From positions 530,501 through 594,500 of the forward strand of contig NZ_CP012719.1 in assembly GCF_001697145.1 (NCBI RefSeq): DNA of 64,000 bases. Reading direction: 5' to 3'. The notes under the pieces were generated by a model, which saw only the letters and a list, made by a program, of their open reading frames with translations, ran no database searches and was not told the origin of the DNA. Source of the DNA: Streptococcus anginosus. GTDB taxonomy: Bacteria; Bacillota; Bacilli; Lactobacillales; Streptococcaceae. The position numbers were made by a program, and so were the translations under genes. Position 1 is the first letter of the stretch, and each line of letters opens with the position of its first letter. Positions 8,286 through 17,950 of this stretch are shown piece after piece.

Positions 8286-10583
8286 ATGGCAAGTAAGAAA
8301 AATAGTAAAAAAGGTCGGACAACGAGACGACCTACAAAAGCAGAAATAGAGCGGCAGAAAGCCATTCGGAGGATGCTCGCAACTTTCGGTATCGCTTTTT
8401 TGCTTCTTTTTGCAGCATTAAAATGGGGTGCCGTTGGGATCACTCTTTACAATCTCATTCGCTTATTGGTAGGAAGTTTAGCTTATGTAGTTATTATAGC
8501 CAGTCTCATTTATCTTTTCTTTTTTAAGTGGGTCAATAAGCATGAAGGGTATAAATCAGGCTTTTTCAGTATTTTTATTGGCTTGCTGCTTATGTTTCAA
8601 GCTTATTTTGTAAATGTTTTAAATTTAAAAGGACAGGTTCTAAGTACAACCTTGTCACGGATTTTAACGGATTTGACAGCTGTTAAAGTCAGTGCTTTTG
8701 CTGGTGGTGGTTTATTAGGAGCGACACTCTATACTCCTATAGCCTTTTTATTTTCAAATATTGGCACCTACTTTATCGGGCTCCTCTTAATATTGCTAGG
8801 GGCGCTACTCATCGGTCCATATTCGATTTATGATATTTTTGAAAAATTAAGTGAAACCTATCATGCTTGGAGTGAAAAGCGAGAAGCAAGGCGTCAGCAA
8901 CGTTTTATCGAAAAAGAAGAAAAAGCTGCGCAAGCAGCGATGAGTGCTATTCAAGTAGAGCAAGACGAGCCACAAATTGATCCCGAAACGGGAGAAATTT
9001 TAGATGATGAGGTCTTAGCTCATACGCCGATTCAGTTTGAAGAAGCAGAACCAGAAATTTATGATTATGATGAGAGTTTGTCTGAGAAACAACACAAAGA
9101 AGAGCAGCAAGATAACACAGATGAAGATGTTGAGGTTAATTTCACCCCCAAAGAAAGTTTAGATTACAAACTTCCAACAATCAATTTGTTTGCGCCAGAC
9201 AAGCCTAAAAATCAATCCAAAGAAAAGAAAATTGTTCGCGAAAATATCAAGATTTTAGAAGAAACATTTGCTAGCTTTGGCATTCGTGCTAGCGTTGAAC
9301 GTGCTGAAATCGGACCGTCTGTGACTAAGTACGAGGTCAAGCCAGCTGTCGGAGTGCGGGTCAATCGCATTTCCAATCTGGCTGACGATTTAGCTCTGGC
9401 TTTGGCAGCTAAAGATGTGCGGATTGAAGCACCTATTCCGGGAAAATCTCTAGTCGGAATTGAAGTACCAAATTCCGAGATTGCAATGGTCACTTTCCGT
9501 GAACTCTGGGAGCAATCTAAGACAGATGATAAGAAATTACTCGAAATTCCTTTAGGAAAGGCTGTCAATGGCTCTGTTCGGACGTTTGATTTGGCAAAAA
9601 TGCCTCATTTGCTAGTAGCAGGTTCGACTGGTTCAGGGAAATCCGTTGCAGTCAACGGTATTATTGCTAGTATTCTCATGAAAGCACGACCAGATGAAGT
9701 CAAGTTCATGATGGTCGATCCTAAAATGGTCGAATTGTCTGTCTATAATGATATTCCTCACTTACTGATCCCTGTTGTGACCAATCCTCGCAAAGCGAGT
9801 CGGGCTTTGCAAAAAGTGGTCGATGAAATGGAAAATCGCTATGAGCTCTTTTCTAAGGTTGGTGCTCGCAATATTGCAGGTTACAATGCCAAAGTAGCCG
9901 AGTACAATGCTAGTCAACCAGAATATAAACAAATTCCTCTTCCTTTGATTGTGGTTATTGTGGATGAGTTGGCAGACCTCATGATGGTAGCCAGCAAAGA
10001 AGTGGAAGACGCCATTATTCGCTTGGGACAAAAAGCTCGAGCGGCTGGTATTCACATGATTTTGGCCACTCAGCGACCGTCTGTTGATGTTATCTCTGGG
10101 CTCATCAAGGCAAATGTCCCATCGCGAATTGCTTTTGCTGTATCTAGCGGAACCGATAGCCGAACGATTCTAGATGAAAATGGCGCTGAGAAACTCTTGG
10201 GACGTGGGGATATGCTCTTTAAGCCGATTGATGAAAATCATCCTGTTCGTCTACAAGGATCGTTCATCTCTGATGAAGATGTAGAGCGCATTGTCACTTT
10301 TGTTAAAAATCAAGCCGAAGCAGATTATGATGATAATTTTGACCCAGGAGAAGTATCGGAAAATGATATGGATTCAGGTAGTGAGAGTGAACAAGGTGAT
10401 CCACTCTTTGAAGAAGCCAAGGCTTTGGTCATAGAGACGCAAAAAGCGAGTGCTTCAATGCTCCAACGTCGATTGTCCGTCGGATTTAATCGTGCGACTC
10501 GACTGATGGAAGAGTTGGAAGCTGCAGGTGTCATCGGTCCAGCAGAAGGCACCAAGCCAAGAAAAGTTTTATTGAATAACTAA
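8286..10583 (+). CDS. ftsK: DNA translocase FtsK/SpoIIIE
   Basis: FtsK pumps chromosome DNA through the closing septum. The 765-aa protein has an N-terminal membrane domain of about four helices (residues 30-180), an acidic linker (about 215-290), and a RecA-like motor with Walker A GSTGSGKS (about 446-453) and Walker [13 protein letters not shown]. The C-terminal gamma winged helix ([19 protein letters not shown] to the end) reads polar KOPS-like sites. The length is normal for streptococci. The start [20 protein letters not shown] matches the family N-terminus although it has no ribosome binding site, which is explained by the adjacent promoter (leaderless mRNA). Confidence 0.96.
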   Translation: MASKKNSKKGRTTRRPTKAEIERQKAIRRMLATFGIAFLLLFAALKWGAVGITLYNLIRLLVGSLAYVVIIASLIYLFFFKWVNKHEGYKSGFFSIFIGLLLMFQAYFVNVLNLKGQVLSTTLSRILTDLTAVKVSAFAGGGLLGATLYTPIAFLFSNIGTYFIGLLLILLGALLIGPYSIYDIFEKLSETYHAWSEKREARRQQRFIEKEEKAAQAAMSAIQVEQDEPQIDPETGEILDDEVLAHTPIQFEEAEPEIYDYDESLSEKQHKEEQQDNTDEDVEVNFTPKESLDYKLPTINLFAPDKPKNQSKEKKIVRENIKILEETFASFGIRASVERAEIGPSVTKYEVKPAVGVRVNRISNLADDLALALAAKDVRIEAPIPGKSLVGIEVPNSEIAMVTFRELWEQSKTDDKKLLEIPLGKAVNGSVRTFDLAKMPHLLVAGSTGSGKSVAVNGIIASILMKARPDEVKFMMVDPKMVELSVYNDIPHLLIPVVTNPRKASRALQKVVDEMENRYELFSKVGARNIAGYNAKVAEYNASQPEYKQIPLPLIVVIVDELADLMMVASKEVEDAIIRLGQKARAAGIHMILATQRPSVDVISGLIKANVPSRIAFAVSSGTDSRTILDENGAEKLLGRGDMLFKPIDENHPVRLQGSFISDEDVERIVTFVKNQAEADYDDNFDPGEVSENDMDSGSESEQGDPLFEEAKALVIETQKASASMLQRRLSVGFNRATRLMEELEAAGVIGPAEGTKPRKVLLNN

Positions 10584-10614
10584 AATAGGTGCTGTTTAAA
10601 AAATGTAACATCCT

Positions 10615-10797
10615 TGGGAGTGGGACAAAAATCGGTAATTTCGAAAAAATTTGATTTTGTCGTCCCACCCCCGCACAGTTGAGTAGGCCTGTAAAGGTTG
10701 ATTTATCAACCGCATAGAACCCACTCAATCACTGCGACTTGCAAGAAACTCATAAAAATCTGACGAGGTTAAGGACTTTTGTCCCAGCCTCTTTTTC
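10615..10797 (+). repeat. Intergenic repeat element, copy C
   Basis: This is the clearest copy of the family. GTGGGACAAAAATC pairs with GATTTTGTCGTCCCAC, then GTTGAGTAGGCCTGTAAAGG, TTGATTTATCAA and CCCACTCAATCACTG follow. The end is an imperfect hairpin GAGGTTAAGGAC/GTCCCAGCCTC with TTTTTCT, which serves as the ftsK terminator. It occupies most of the 347-bp gap before the P-type ATPase gene; the rest holds only that gene's upstream region. Confidence 0.82.
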
Positions 10798-10930
10798 TGT
10801 AGCTGTTTTATTTTGAAAGTTTTGTAGAAAAGGTATAGAAAATCTCACATTTTTCAATTCTGTAAGTTTTCTATGACTTAAACCGGACTTTTTTGATAGA
10901 ATACTAATATGATTTGTGAATGGAGGCTAT

Positions 10931-13282
10931 ATGTCAGAACAGATATACACAGGGCTTAGCCAACAAGAGGTTGAAGAACGAATTCAAAAAGGCTTCGTCA
11001 ATAAAGTAACGGTTAGTACGGAGAAGACAACTTGGCAAATCATTCAATCCAATGTCTTTACTTACTTTAATTTCATCTTTTTTGTTCTTGCTCTATTGTT
11101 GATAATTGTACAATCGTGGAACAATCTACTCTTTTTGCCGATTGTTATTATCAATTCTTTGATTGGAATTGTTCAAGAGCTTAGAGCGCGCAAAATATTG
11201 AGCAATATGCAGTTGCTTCATCACTATACAGCGATTGTCGTGCGAGACGGTAAAGAAATCCAACTAGAGACAAAAGATTTAGTACAAGATGATATCGTTC
11301 TTTTCTCGACAGGAGACCAAATCTATGCAGACGCTAAGATTGTATCAGGTGAATTGAAAGTCAATGAATCACAGTTGACAGGAGAAGCAGATGAAATCGC
11401 AAAGCAAATAGATGATACTGTCATGTCAGGCAGTTTTGTCGTATCTGGTAAAGCCTATGCTCGCTTGGAAAAAGTAGGCGATGAATCCTACATCAATCAA
11501 CTGACATTGAAAGCAAAAGAAGTCTCTGGAAAAGAAGAATCGGAAATGGTACGTTCGGTCAATAATCTGGTTAAAGTGATTGGATTTTTGATTATTCCTT
11601 TAGGGCTTCTTCTATTTTTCCAAAGTTATGTGACCAATCACGAAAGTTTTCAAGTTAGTATTGTCTCCACGGTAGGAGCTATTATCGGTATGATTCCAGA
11701 GGGGCTTTATCTTTTGATGACTCTGGCGCTGGCTTTGGGAGCAGCTAGTCTAGCAAGACAGCAGGTTTTATTAAATAGTATGAAAGGGATTGAGTCTCTT
11801 TCTCGTGTAGATGTTTTGTGTGTAGATAAGACAGGAACCATTACGGAAAATACGATGAAAGTTGCACAAGTACTCTCTGTTCAGCAAGATAAGAATGCCT
11901 CACAGGAAGCTCTTAAACAATATTTGGTAGCAAGTCCAGATGAAAATGAGACGATTGTAGCAATTCGAGACTTTTTTGCTTCAGAAGTAGTAGAAAAGGC
12001 TTGGACCGTAGTGAAGACCCTTCCGTTTAGTTCAAAGACCAAGTTTGGTGCTATTTCTTTCAAAGAGGGTAATTTCATTTTAGGTGCTCCAGAGTTTGTA
12101 TTAAAAGAAAAGTTGGAAGAATATCGCAGCTATTTTCAACAATATGCAGAAAGTGGCTCAAGGGTTCTTGTTTTTGCTGAATCAAAAGAGCCGTTAATTA
12201 CAGGCACTTTGATTCAAACGGTAGAGCCCTTACTTTTCATCTTATTAGAAAATCCGATTCGAGAAAATGCAGCCGAGACCTTTTCATATTTTAATGTTCA
12301 AGGTGTTGAAGTCAAAGTTATTTCAGGAGATAATCCCGTTACAGTTGCTGCGGTTGCTACCAAAGCAGAGATTCCACATGCTGAAAATTATGTAGATGCG
12401 CAGAACTTGGATACTGATGAGAAAATCGCTCAAGCAGTTGAAAAATATACGGTCTTTGGTCGGGTAACCCCTCAACAGAAACAAAAATTTGTCCAAGCAC
12501 TTCAAGCTAACCAACATAAAGTTGCAATGACAGGTGACGGTGTAAATGATATTTTAGCAATGAAGACTGCAGATTGCAGCATTGCTATGGAGTCAGGCAA
12601 CGGTGCTACCAAACAGATTGCACAAGTTGTTTTGCTGGATTCTGACTTTTCGCATATGCCGCATATTGTGACAGAAGGACGTAGGGTTGTCAATAACATT
12701 CAGCGTTCCGCTAGTTTATTTCTTGTAAAAAATATCTTTTCCATTTCACTAGCTATTTTGTCCAGTTTGTTTGCTTTTACCTATCCTTTGCAAGCATCAC
12801 AGGTTTCCTTGATTAGTGCGTTCACTATTGGTATACCTGGATTTATGTTAGCTTTGGAGCCCAACAAGCAGCGCATTCGAGGGCGTTTCATCAGAACGGT
12901 TTTACAGAATGCGATACCAGCAGCTTTTGTTGATTTATTGGCCGTTTTGATTGTCATGGCTTGTGGTCGGATTTTTCGATTATCCACGCAAGAAGTGGCG
13001 ACATCATCTGTTATCTTATTAGCAGTGGTTGGTTTCATTATCATCATCAAGCTTATTCAGCCGCTCAATCGAATGAAAACTATTGTCGTACTCTTTAACA
13101 TCATCGGCTTAGTGATTTCGGGCTTGTTATTTCACTCTATTTTTTTGTTATCCAAAATCTCACCGATTACCATTATCCTCACAGTCATTCTCTCCTTAAT
13201 GTTAGAATCACTCATGAGACTGTTCCAATTCATAACAAATAAGTTATTTGCTCTATTTGATAAGTTCTCAACAAAATATTAA
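10931..13282 (+). CDS. Cation-transporting P-type ATPase, CtpE-like
   Basis: This 783-aa membrane pump couples ATP hydrolysis to cation movement. Visible motifs are the actuator ESQLTGEADE (TGE), the membrane-helix motif IPEGL, the phosphorylation site D299-KTGT in VDKTGTITEN, and the hinge TGDGVNDILAMK. The PEGL motif and overall plan resemble the CtpE group (implicated in calcium transport in mycobacteria) rather than heavy-metal CPx ATPases, since there is no N-terminal CxxC domain. The ion is not determinable here. The start at 10931 is set by GGAGG 4 bases upstream; the longer frame from 10916 lacks one. It stands alone between terminators. Confidence 0.9.
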   Translation: MSEQIYTGLSQQEVEERIQKGFVNKVTVSTEKTTWQIIQSNVFTYFNFIFFVLALLLIIVQSWNNLLFLPIVIINSLIGIVQELRARKILSNMQLLHHYTAIVVRDGKEIQLETKDLVQDDIVLFSTGDQIYADAKIVSGELKVNESQLTGEADEIAKQIDDTVMSGSFVVSGKAYARLEKVGDESYINQLTLKAKEVSGKEESEMVRSVNNLVKVIGFLIIPLGLLLFFQSYVTNHESFQVSIVSTVGAIIGMIPEGLYLLMTLALALGAASLARQQVLLNSMKGIESLSRVDVLCVDKTGTITENTMKVAQVLSVQQDKNASQEALKQYLVASPDENETIVAIRDFFASEVVEKAWTVVKTLPFSSKTKFGAISFKEGNFILGAPEFVLKEKLEEYRSYFQQYAESGSRVLVFAESKEPLITGTLIQTVEPLLFILLENPIRENAAETFSYFNVQGVEVKVISGDNPVTVAAVATKAEIPHAENYVDAQNLDTDEKIAQAVEKYTVFGRVTPQQKQKFVQALQANQHKVAMTGDGVNDILAMKTADCSIAMESGNGATKQIAQVVLLDSDFSHMPHIVTEGRRVVNNIQRSASLFLVKNIFSISLAILSSLFAFTYPLQASQVSLISAFTIGIPGFMLALEPNKQRIRGRFIRTVLQNAIPAAFVDLLAVLIVMACGRIFRLSTQEVATSSVILLAVVGFIIIIKLIQPLNRMKTIVVLFNIIGLVISGLLFHSIFLLSKISPITIILTVILSLMLESLMRLFQFITNKLFALFDKFSTKY

Positions 13283-13286
13283 ATAT

Positions 13287-13325
13287 AAAAATATCGGAAG
13301 CAGATGAGTCTGTCCGATATTTTTT
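13287..13325. terminator. Bidirectional terminator between the ATPase and DUF3397 genes
   Basis: AAAAATATCGGA pairs with TCCGATATTTTT, with an inner CAG/CTG pairing, and T runs follow on both strands. The genes on either side converge here. Confidence 0.85.
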
Positions 13326-13326
13326 A

Positions 13327-13680
13327 TTATTTTGTTAAAAATAAGCCAATCACCATGGCGAGGTAGAGAAAGAAGGTCAAAATAAAACCAGCTCGCCAGA
13401 AAAATTTAAAGAACTTAGGATAGTAAAAACTGCGTTTAACTCGAAGAAAGTAGACAGTAATGGCAATTGCTAAGGCAGAAAGGGCTAATGCTAATTCTGG
13501 CAAGAAACTGTGGTAGAAAGCTCTATCAGAGATGACATAGAATTCCAACACAAAAAGTGGAAAAGCCAAATCTGCAAAATTCAAGCCAAATCGTTTCAAG
13601 CGAAGTAATTTAGTAATAATAATGGTTAAAATAATAGTTAAAAAGATAAATAAAATAGATGCGATTTTTAATAATGTCAT
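13327..13680 (-). CDS. DUF3397 family membrane protein
   Basis: This 117-aa protein has about four membrane helices (IASILFIFLTIILTIII; FADLAFPLFVLEFYVI; LALALSALAIAITVYFL; GFILTFFLYLAMVIGLFL). DUF3397 genes lie upstream of and divergent from rplK in many streptococci, as here; function is unknown. The start at 13680 (MTLLKIAS) is two codons inside the longest frame. On the minus strand TGGTAAAAT ends 6 bases before this ATG and no Shine-Dalgarno is present, so the mRNA may be leaderless. Confidence 0.82.
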   Translation of the reverse strand: MTLLKIASILFIFLTIILTIIITKLLRLKRFGLNFADLAFPLFVLEFYVISDRAFYHSFLPELALALSALAIAITVYFLRVKRSFYYPKFFKFFWRAGFILTFFLYLAMVIGLFLTK

Positions 13681-13735
13681 ACACATATTTTACCACAAAA
13701 ATCGAGAAAGATAGAGAATTTTTTAGTATTTTTTC

Positions 13736-13763
13736 TTGCAATTTAGTCGTTTTAGTGTATAAT
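13736..13763 (+). promoter_or_regulatory. rplK-rplA promoter
   Basis: TTGCAA (13736-13741) lies 16 bases before TATAAT (13758-13763). It starts a leader of about 70 bases that contains the hairpin described next. Confidence 0.75.
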
Positions 13764-13786
13764 AGAAAGGTATGCAAGAAGCATAA

Positions 13787-13827
13787 TTGTGGGAGGTAAA
13801 AATCTTACATTACCGCCAAAACCACAA
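13787..13827 (+). promoter_or_regulatory. Structured rplK leader resembling the ribosomal protein L1 binding site
   Basis: TTGTGG (13787-13792) pairs with CCACAA (13822-13827), and inside it GGTAA (13795-13799) pairs with TTACC (13810-13814), leaving an asymmetric internal loop. The outer strand GTGGGAGG and the closing AACCAC resemble the L1-binding stalk of 23S rRNA (GGUGGGAGG...ACCACC). The 3' arm touches the Shine-Dalgarno AAAGGAGG of rplK. Autogenous control by L1 is known in other bacteria; its operation here is inferred. Confidence 0.6.
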
Positions 13828-13841
13828 AGGAGGATTTAAAG

Positions 13842-14267
13842 ATGGCTAAAAAAGTCGAAAAACTTGTAAAATTGCAAATCCCTGCTGGTAAAGCTACTCC
13901 AGCTCCACCAGTTGGTCCTGCGCTTGGTCAAGCCGGTATCAACATCATGGGATTCACGAAAGAGTTCAACGCTCGTACAGCTGATCAAGCTGGTATGATT
14001 ATCCCAGTTGTTATCTCAGTATATGAAGACAAATCATTTACTTTCGTAACAAAGACACCACCAGCTGCTGTTCTTTTGAAAAAAGCTGCAGGTGTTGAAA
14101 AAGGATCAGGTACACCAAACAAAACAAAAGTTGCAACAGTTACTCGTGCACAAGTACAAGAAATTGCTGAAACTAAGATGCCAGATTTGAACGCTGCAAA
14201 CCTTGAGTCTGCAATGCGTATGATCGAAGGTACTGCTCGTTCTATGGGATTCACTGTTGTTGACTAA
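13842..14267 (+). CDS. rplK: 50S ribosomal protein L11
   Basis: L11 forms the GTPase-associated centre with 23S rRNA and supports factor binding and the RelA stringent response. The 141-aa sequence is full length and canonical, with the proline-rich N-terminal domain ([20 protein letters not shown]) and the RNA-binding C-terminal domain ending in [18 protein letters not shown] lies just before the ATG. It is first in an rplK-rplA operon. Confidence 0.98.
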   Translation: MAKKVEKLVKLQIPAGKATPAPPVGPALGQAGINIMGFTKEFNARTADQAGMIIPVVISVYEDKSFTFVTKTPPAAVLLKKAAGVEKGSGTPNKTKVATVTRAQVQEIAETKMPDLNAANLESAMRMIEGTARSMGFTVVD

Positions 14268-14312
14268 TCAATAACACCCAAACCCGCAAGACTTCATCAT
14301 TTCGAGAAGGAC

Positions 14313-14339
14313 GTGGGAGATGAAAATCGATTGAACCAC
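14313..14339 (+). promoter_or_regulatory. Second L1-site-like hairpin, between rplK and rplA
   Basis: GTGG (14313-14316) pairs with CCAC (14336-14339) and GAT/ATC inside it is capped by GAAA. The unpaired GA and GATTGAA leave an asymmetric loop like that of the rplK leader (shared GTGGGAG...AAAATC...AACCAC). It lies 18 bases before the rplA start and close to its AAGGAG, so bound L1 could block its own translation. Confidence 0.55.
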
Positions 14340-14357
14340 TTACAAGGAGAATAGAAA

Positions 14358-15047
14358 ATGGCTAAAAAAAGCAAACAACTTCGTGCTGCTCTTGAAAAAA
14401 TCGACAGCACAAAAGCATACAGTGTAGAAGAAGCTGTAGCACTTGCAAAAGAAACAAACTTTGCAAAATTTGACGCAACTGTAGAAGTTGCTTATAACTT
14501 GAACATTGATGTAAAAAAAGCGGATCAACAAATCCGTGGCGCAATGGTTCTTCCAAACGGAACTGGTAAAACTCAACGTGTGCTTGTTTTTGCACGTGGT
14601 GCAAAAGCAGAAGAAGCAAAAGCTGCTGGTGCAGACTTCGTTGGTGAAGATGATCTCGTTGCAAAAATCAACGGTGGCTGGCTTGACTTTGATGTCGTAA
14701 TTGCTACACCTGATATGATGGCACTTGTCGGACGTCTTGGACGTATCCTTGGGCCACGTAACTTGATGCCAAACCCTAAAACTGGTACTGTAACAATGGA
14801 TGTTGCAAAAGCAGTTGAAGAGTCTAAAGGTGGTAAAATTACTTACCGTGCAGATCGTGCAGGTAACGTACAAGCTATCATTGGTAAAGTTTCATTTGAT
14901 GCTGATAAGTTGGTTGAAAACTTCAAAGCATTCCACGATGTGATTGCAAAAGCTAAACCAGCTACAGTAAAAGGAACTTACATGACAAATCTTACTATCA
15001 CCACTACTCAAGGTGTGGGTATTAAGGTTGATGTTAACTCACTTTAA
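14358..15047 (+). CDS. rplA: 50S ribosomal protein L1
   Basis: L1 binds the mobile L1 stalk of 23S rRNA beside the E site and in many bacteria represses its own operon. The 229-aa product is full length with the signature [20 protein letters not shown]. It is translated from AAGGAG 11 bases before ATG and is cotranscribed with rplK after a 90-base spacer that holds the hairpin above. Two terminators follow. Confidence 0.98.
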   Translation: MAKKSKQLRAALEKIDSTKAYSVEEAVALAKETNFAKFDATVEVAYNLNIDVKKADQQIRGAMVLPNGTGKTQRVLVFARGAKAEEAKAAGADFVGEDDLVAKINGGWLDFDVVIATPDMMALVGRLGRILGPRNLMPNPKTGTVTMDVAKAVEESKGGKITYRADRAGNVQAIIGKVSFDADKLVENFKAFHDVIAKAKPATVKGTYMTNLTITTTQGVGIKVDVNSL

Positions 15048-15061
15048 TTTAGAATCTAAAG

Positions 15062-15084
15062 CTCTATCTTCGGATGGAGTTTTT
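15062..15084 (+). terminator. First terminator after rplA
   Basis: CTCTATC and GATGGAG pair around a TTCG tetraloop, followed by TTTTT. The same 23-base sequence recurs after the icd gene at 20289. Confidence 0.85.
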
Positions 15085-15102
15085 CTTTTGTACGAAACGA
15101 AT

Positions 15103-15134
15103 AGCGATGGAGTGATGAAATTCATCGCTTTTTA
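15103..15134 (+). terminator. Second terminator after rplA
   Basis: AGCGATG pairs with CATCGCT, followed by TTTTTAT. Tandem terminators isolate the ribosomal operon from the citrate-branch genes. Confidence 0.7.
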
Positions 15135-15219
15135 TATTTGGAATAAAGTTTGCAGGGAAATAATATTTAAAACAAAAATCTTTTATGTTATATTTTATAA
15201 CATATTTTTCAAAAAACTA

Positions 15220-15248
15220 TTGCATGAATTTTCGTAAAATTGTATAAT
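15220..15248 (+). promoter_or_regulatory. acn-citZ-icd promoter with a CodY-box-like spacer
   Basis: TTGCAT (15220-15225) and TATAAT (15243-15248) are spaced by 17 bases. The sequence AATTTTCGTAAAATT at 15227-15241 fills the spacer and matches 13 of 15 positions of the CodY consensus AATTTTCWGAAAATT. A repressor there would block RNA polymerase, so the operon should be shut off when branched-chain amino acids and GTP are abundant (inference). Confidence 0.7.
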
Positions 15249-15280
15249 ATAAAATAATTATTCCTAATGGGAGGTTTCTC

Positions 15281-17950
15281 ATGCTAACATATAAATCTAT
15301 ATTATATCAAGATAAGCGAGAATATAGCTATATTGATCTCGAAAAAGCTGCATTAGATATGAGTGGAGACTTAGACAATCTTCCTTATTCTATTCGCATA
15401 TTATTAGAAAGTCTTTTGCGAAAAGAAGATGGCGATGTTGTAAGAAAACATCACATAGAGAATCTAATGCACTATCAAGCTGTTAAACCGAGAGGTGAAG
15501 TGCCCTTTAAACCAAGTCGTGTTATTTTACAGGATTTTACGGGAGTACCAGTTGTTGTTGACTTGGCAAGTATGCGCGATGCAGTTGTAACAAATGGGGG
15601 AGATCCAGAACTTATCAATCCTGAAATTCCTGTGGATTTAGTCATTGACCATAGTGTGCAAGTTGATTGTTATGGCTGTGAGACTGCTTTGGAAGAAAAT
15701 ATAACAAAAGAATTTTCACGTAATAATGAGCGGTATGAATTTTTGAAATGGGCTGAGCAATCTTTTGATAATTATCGTGCAGTTCCACCTGCAACTGGGA
15801 TTATTCACCAAGTTAATATTGAATTCCTTAGTGATGTTGTTATTGAAAAAGACGGCATGCTTTATCCAGATTCAATGTTTGGAACAGACAGTCATACAAC
15901 AATGATCAATGGAATAGGGGTTCTTGGCTGGGGAGTTGGAGGAATTGAAGCAGAAGCTGCTATGTTGGGAGAAGCTTCTTATTTTCCAGTTCCAGAAGTG
16001 ATTGGTGTACGCTTAGTTGGGAAATTGCCTAAGATTGCAACGGCAACAGACTTAGCTTTAAAAGTCACGCAACGATTACGACAAGAAAATGTAGTTGGAA
16101 AATTTGTAGAATACTTTGGGGAAGGACTAGCAACACTTAGTTTGGCAGACCGCGCAACAGTTGCAAATATGGCGCCAGAATATGGAGCAACCTGCGGTTA
16201 CTTTCCTATTGATGAAGAGACACTTCGTTATATGCGACTAACAAATCGGAAAGAAGAACATATTGCGTTAACGAAGCTCTATGCTCAAAAGAATCATCTA
16301 TTTTATGATGAAAAAGTGGAGCCAATTTATTCAAAAGTTGTTGAGATTGATTTGTCCACCATTGTTCCAAGTATTTCTGGTCCCAAACGGCCACAGGATT
16401 TAATTGAATTGACAAATGCTAAGCAAGAATTTCAAGCGAGTCTTATCCGAGAAGCGGGTGTTCGAGGTTTTGGTTTGCCGAGAGAGGAATTGAGGAAAAC
16501 AGCGACGGTATTGTTTGACGATTATGAAGAAGAAATTAAAACGGGTCATGTCGCTATTGCAGCAATTACTAGTTGTACCAATACTTCCAACCCATATGTC
16601 TTAATGGCGGCAGGCTTAGTAGCTAAACGTGCTGTGGAAAAAGGATTGCGTGTTTCAAAAACAGTCAAAACGTCACTTGCACCAGGCAGTAAGGTTGTTA
16701 CGGCTTATTTGAAGGAGAGTGGTCTCCAAGTCTATCTGGACAAATTAGGTTTTAATGTTGTTGGATATGGCTGCACCACTTGCATTGGCAATTCTGGAAA
16801 TTTGTTACCAGAAGTGGCAAAAGCAATTATGGATACGGATTTACTTGCTAGTGCAGTCTTATCAGGTAATCGGAATTTTGAAGGACGAATCAATCCTTTG
16901 GTTAAAGCAAATTTTTTAGCTAGTCCGCCACTGGTGGTCGCTTATGCTTTAGCTGGGAATACAAATATTGATTTAACAAGTGAACCGCTTGGATATGATA
17001 GGAATGGACTACCTGTTTACTTCATGGATCTTATGCCAAATCATGATTTGGTAGCAGATTATGTACAAAAATACGTTACCAGTAGTTTGTTTAAAAAAGA
17101 GTATGAGCATGTTTTTACTGATAGTGAAAAATGGAATCAAATTCCAACGACAAAATCGAAAATCTATCACTGGAATCAAGCCTCTACTTATATACAAAAT
17201 CCTCCTTACTTTGATGGCTTGGTAGATGATACAAGCATTCAACCGTTGAAAAATCTGGCTGTTTTAGCAAAATTTGGAGATACAATTACGACAGACCATA
17301 TTTCTCCAGCAGGAAATATTGCTAGAAATAGTCCAGCAGCATCATATTTAGAGGAACATGGTGTAAGCTATCAAGACTTTAATTCTTATGGTAGTCGTCG
17401 CGGGAATCATGAAGTGATGATGAGAGGCACCTTTGCCAATATTCGGATAAAAAATGAACTAGCAGCTGGAAAACTTGGTGGTTATACAAAGTATAAAGAT
17501 GAACTGATGCCGATTTATGAGGCTGCTATGTGTTATAAGAAAGAAAAAGTGGATACGATTATTTTGGCAGGTCGCGATTATGGTATGGGTTCTAGTCGTG
17601 ATTGGGCAGCTAAAGGAGCAAATCTTTTGGGTGTTAAAGTGGTTTTAGCTGAAAGTTTTGAAAGAATTCACCGCTCTAATTTAGTCATGATGGGTATTCT
17701 CCCTCTTCAATATTTGGACGGCGAAAATGCTCAAAATCTTGGATTAACTGGAAAAGAAACGTTTGATATTCAATTGCCGAAAGAGCCACAGGTAGGGCAA
17801 ATCATAACGGTTATTGCAAAAGAAGGCGATCGAATCACACGATTTAAAGCACGTCTTCGTTTTGATGCAGACGCGGATATTCGTTATTATGAAAATGGGG
17901 GAATTTTACCAATGGTGGTTAGAAAGAAATTGCAAGAGGTGAAACAATGA
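15281..17950 (+). CDS. acnA: Aconitate hydratase (aconitase)
   Basis: Aconitase isomerises citrate to isocitrate using a [4Fe-4S] cluster. The 889-aa length fits the AcnA/IRP-like class. The three cluster cysteines are visible as Cys432 (TSCTNTSNP) and Cys498/Cys501 ([10 protein letters not shown]). Other landmarks are [19 protein letters not shown], the TDHISPAG segment of the swivel domain, and [12 protein letters not shown]. The ATG follows GGGAGG. It overlaps the citrate synthase start by ATGA, so translation is coupled. Also called citB in Gram-positive bacteria. Confidence 0.96.
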   Translation: MLTYKSILYQDKREYSYIDLEKAALDMSGDLDNLPYSIRILLESLLRKEDGDVVRKHHIENLMHYQAVKPRGEVPFKPSRVILQDFTGVPVVVDLASMRDAVVTNGGDPELINPEIPVDLVIDHSVQVDCYGCETALEENITKEFSRNNERYEFLKWAEQSFDNYRAVPPATGIIHQVNIEFLSDVVIEKDGMLYPDSMFGTDSHTTMINGIGVLGWGVGGIEAEAAMLGEASYFPVPEVIGVRLVGKLPKIATATDLALKVTQRLRQENVVGKFVEYFGEGLATLSLADRATVANMAPEYGATCGYFPIDEETLRYMRLTNRKEEHIALTKLYAQKNHLFYDEKVEPIYSKVVEIDLSTIVPSISGPKRPQDLIELTNAKQEFQASLIREAGVRGFGLPREELRKTATVLFDDYEEEIKTGHVAIAAITSCTNTSNPYVLMAAGLVAKRAVEKGLRVSKTVKTSLAPGSKVVTAYLKESGLQVYLDKLGFNVVGYGCTTCIGNSGNLLPEVAKAIMDTDLLASAVLSGNRNFEGRINPLVKANFLASPPLVVAYALAGNTNIDLTSEPLGYDRNGLPVYFMDLMPNHDLVADYVQKYVTSSLFKKEYEHVFTDSEKWNQIPTTKSKIYHWNQASTYIQNPPYFDGLVDDTSIQPLKNLAVLAKFGDTITTDHISPAGNIARNSPAASYLEEHGVSYQDFNSYGSRRGNHEVMMRGTFANIRIKNELAAGKLGGYTKYKDELMPIYEAAMCYKKEKVDTIILAGRDYGMGSSRDWAAKGANLLGVKVVLAESFERIHRSNLVMMGILPLQYLDGENAQNLGLTGKETFDIQLPKEPQVGQIITVIAKEGDRITRFKARLRFDADADIRYYENGGILPMVVRKKLQEVKQ

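Noticed and set aside
14340..14873. Long minus-strand open frames inside rplA
   Set aside because: They are opposite a highly conserved ribosomal gene, have Cys/Phe-rich low-complexity translations and no ribosome binding site; they reflect codon bias on the other strand.
15013..15237. 74-codon plus frame after rplA
   Set aside because: It overlaps the rplA end and runs through two terminators; no ribosome binding site.
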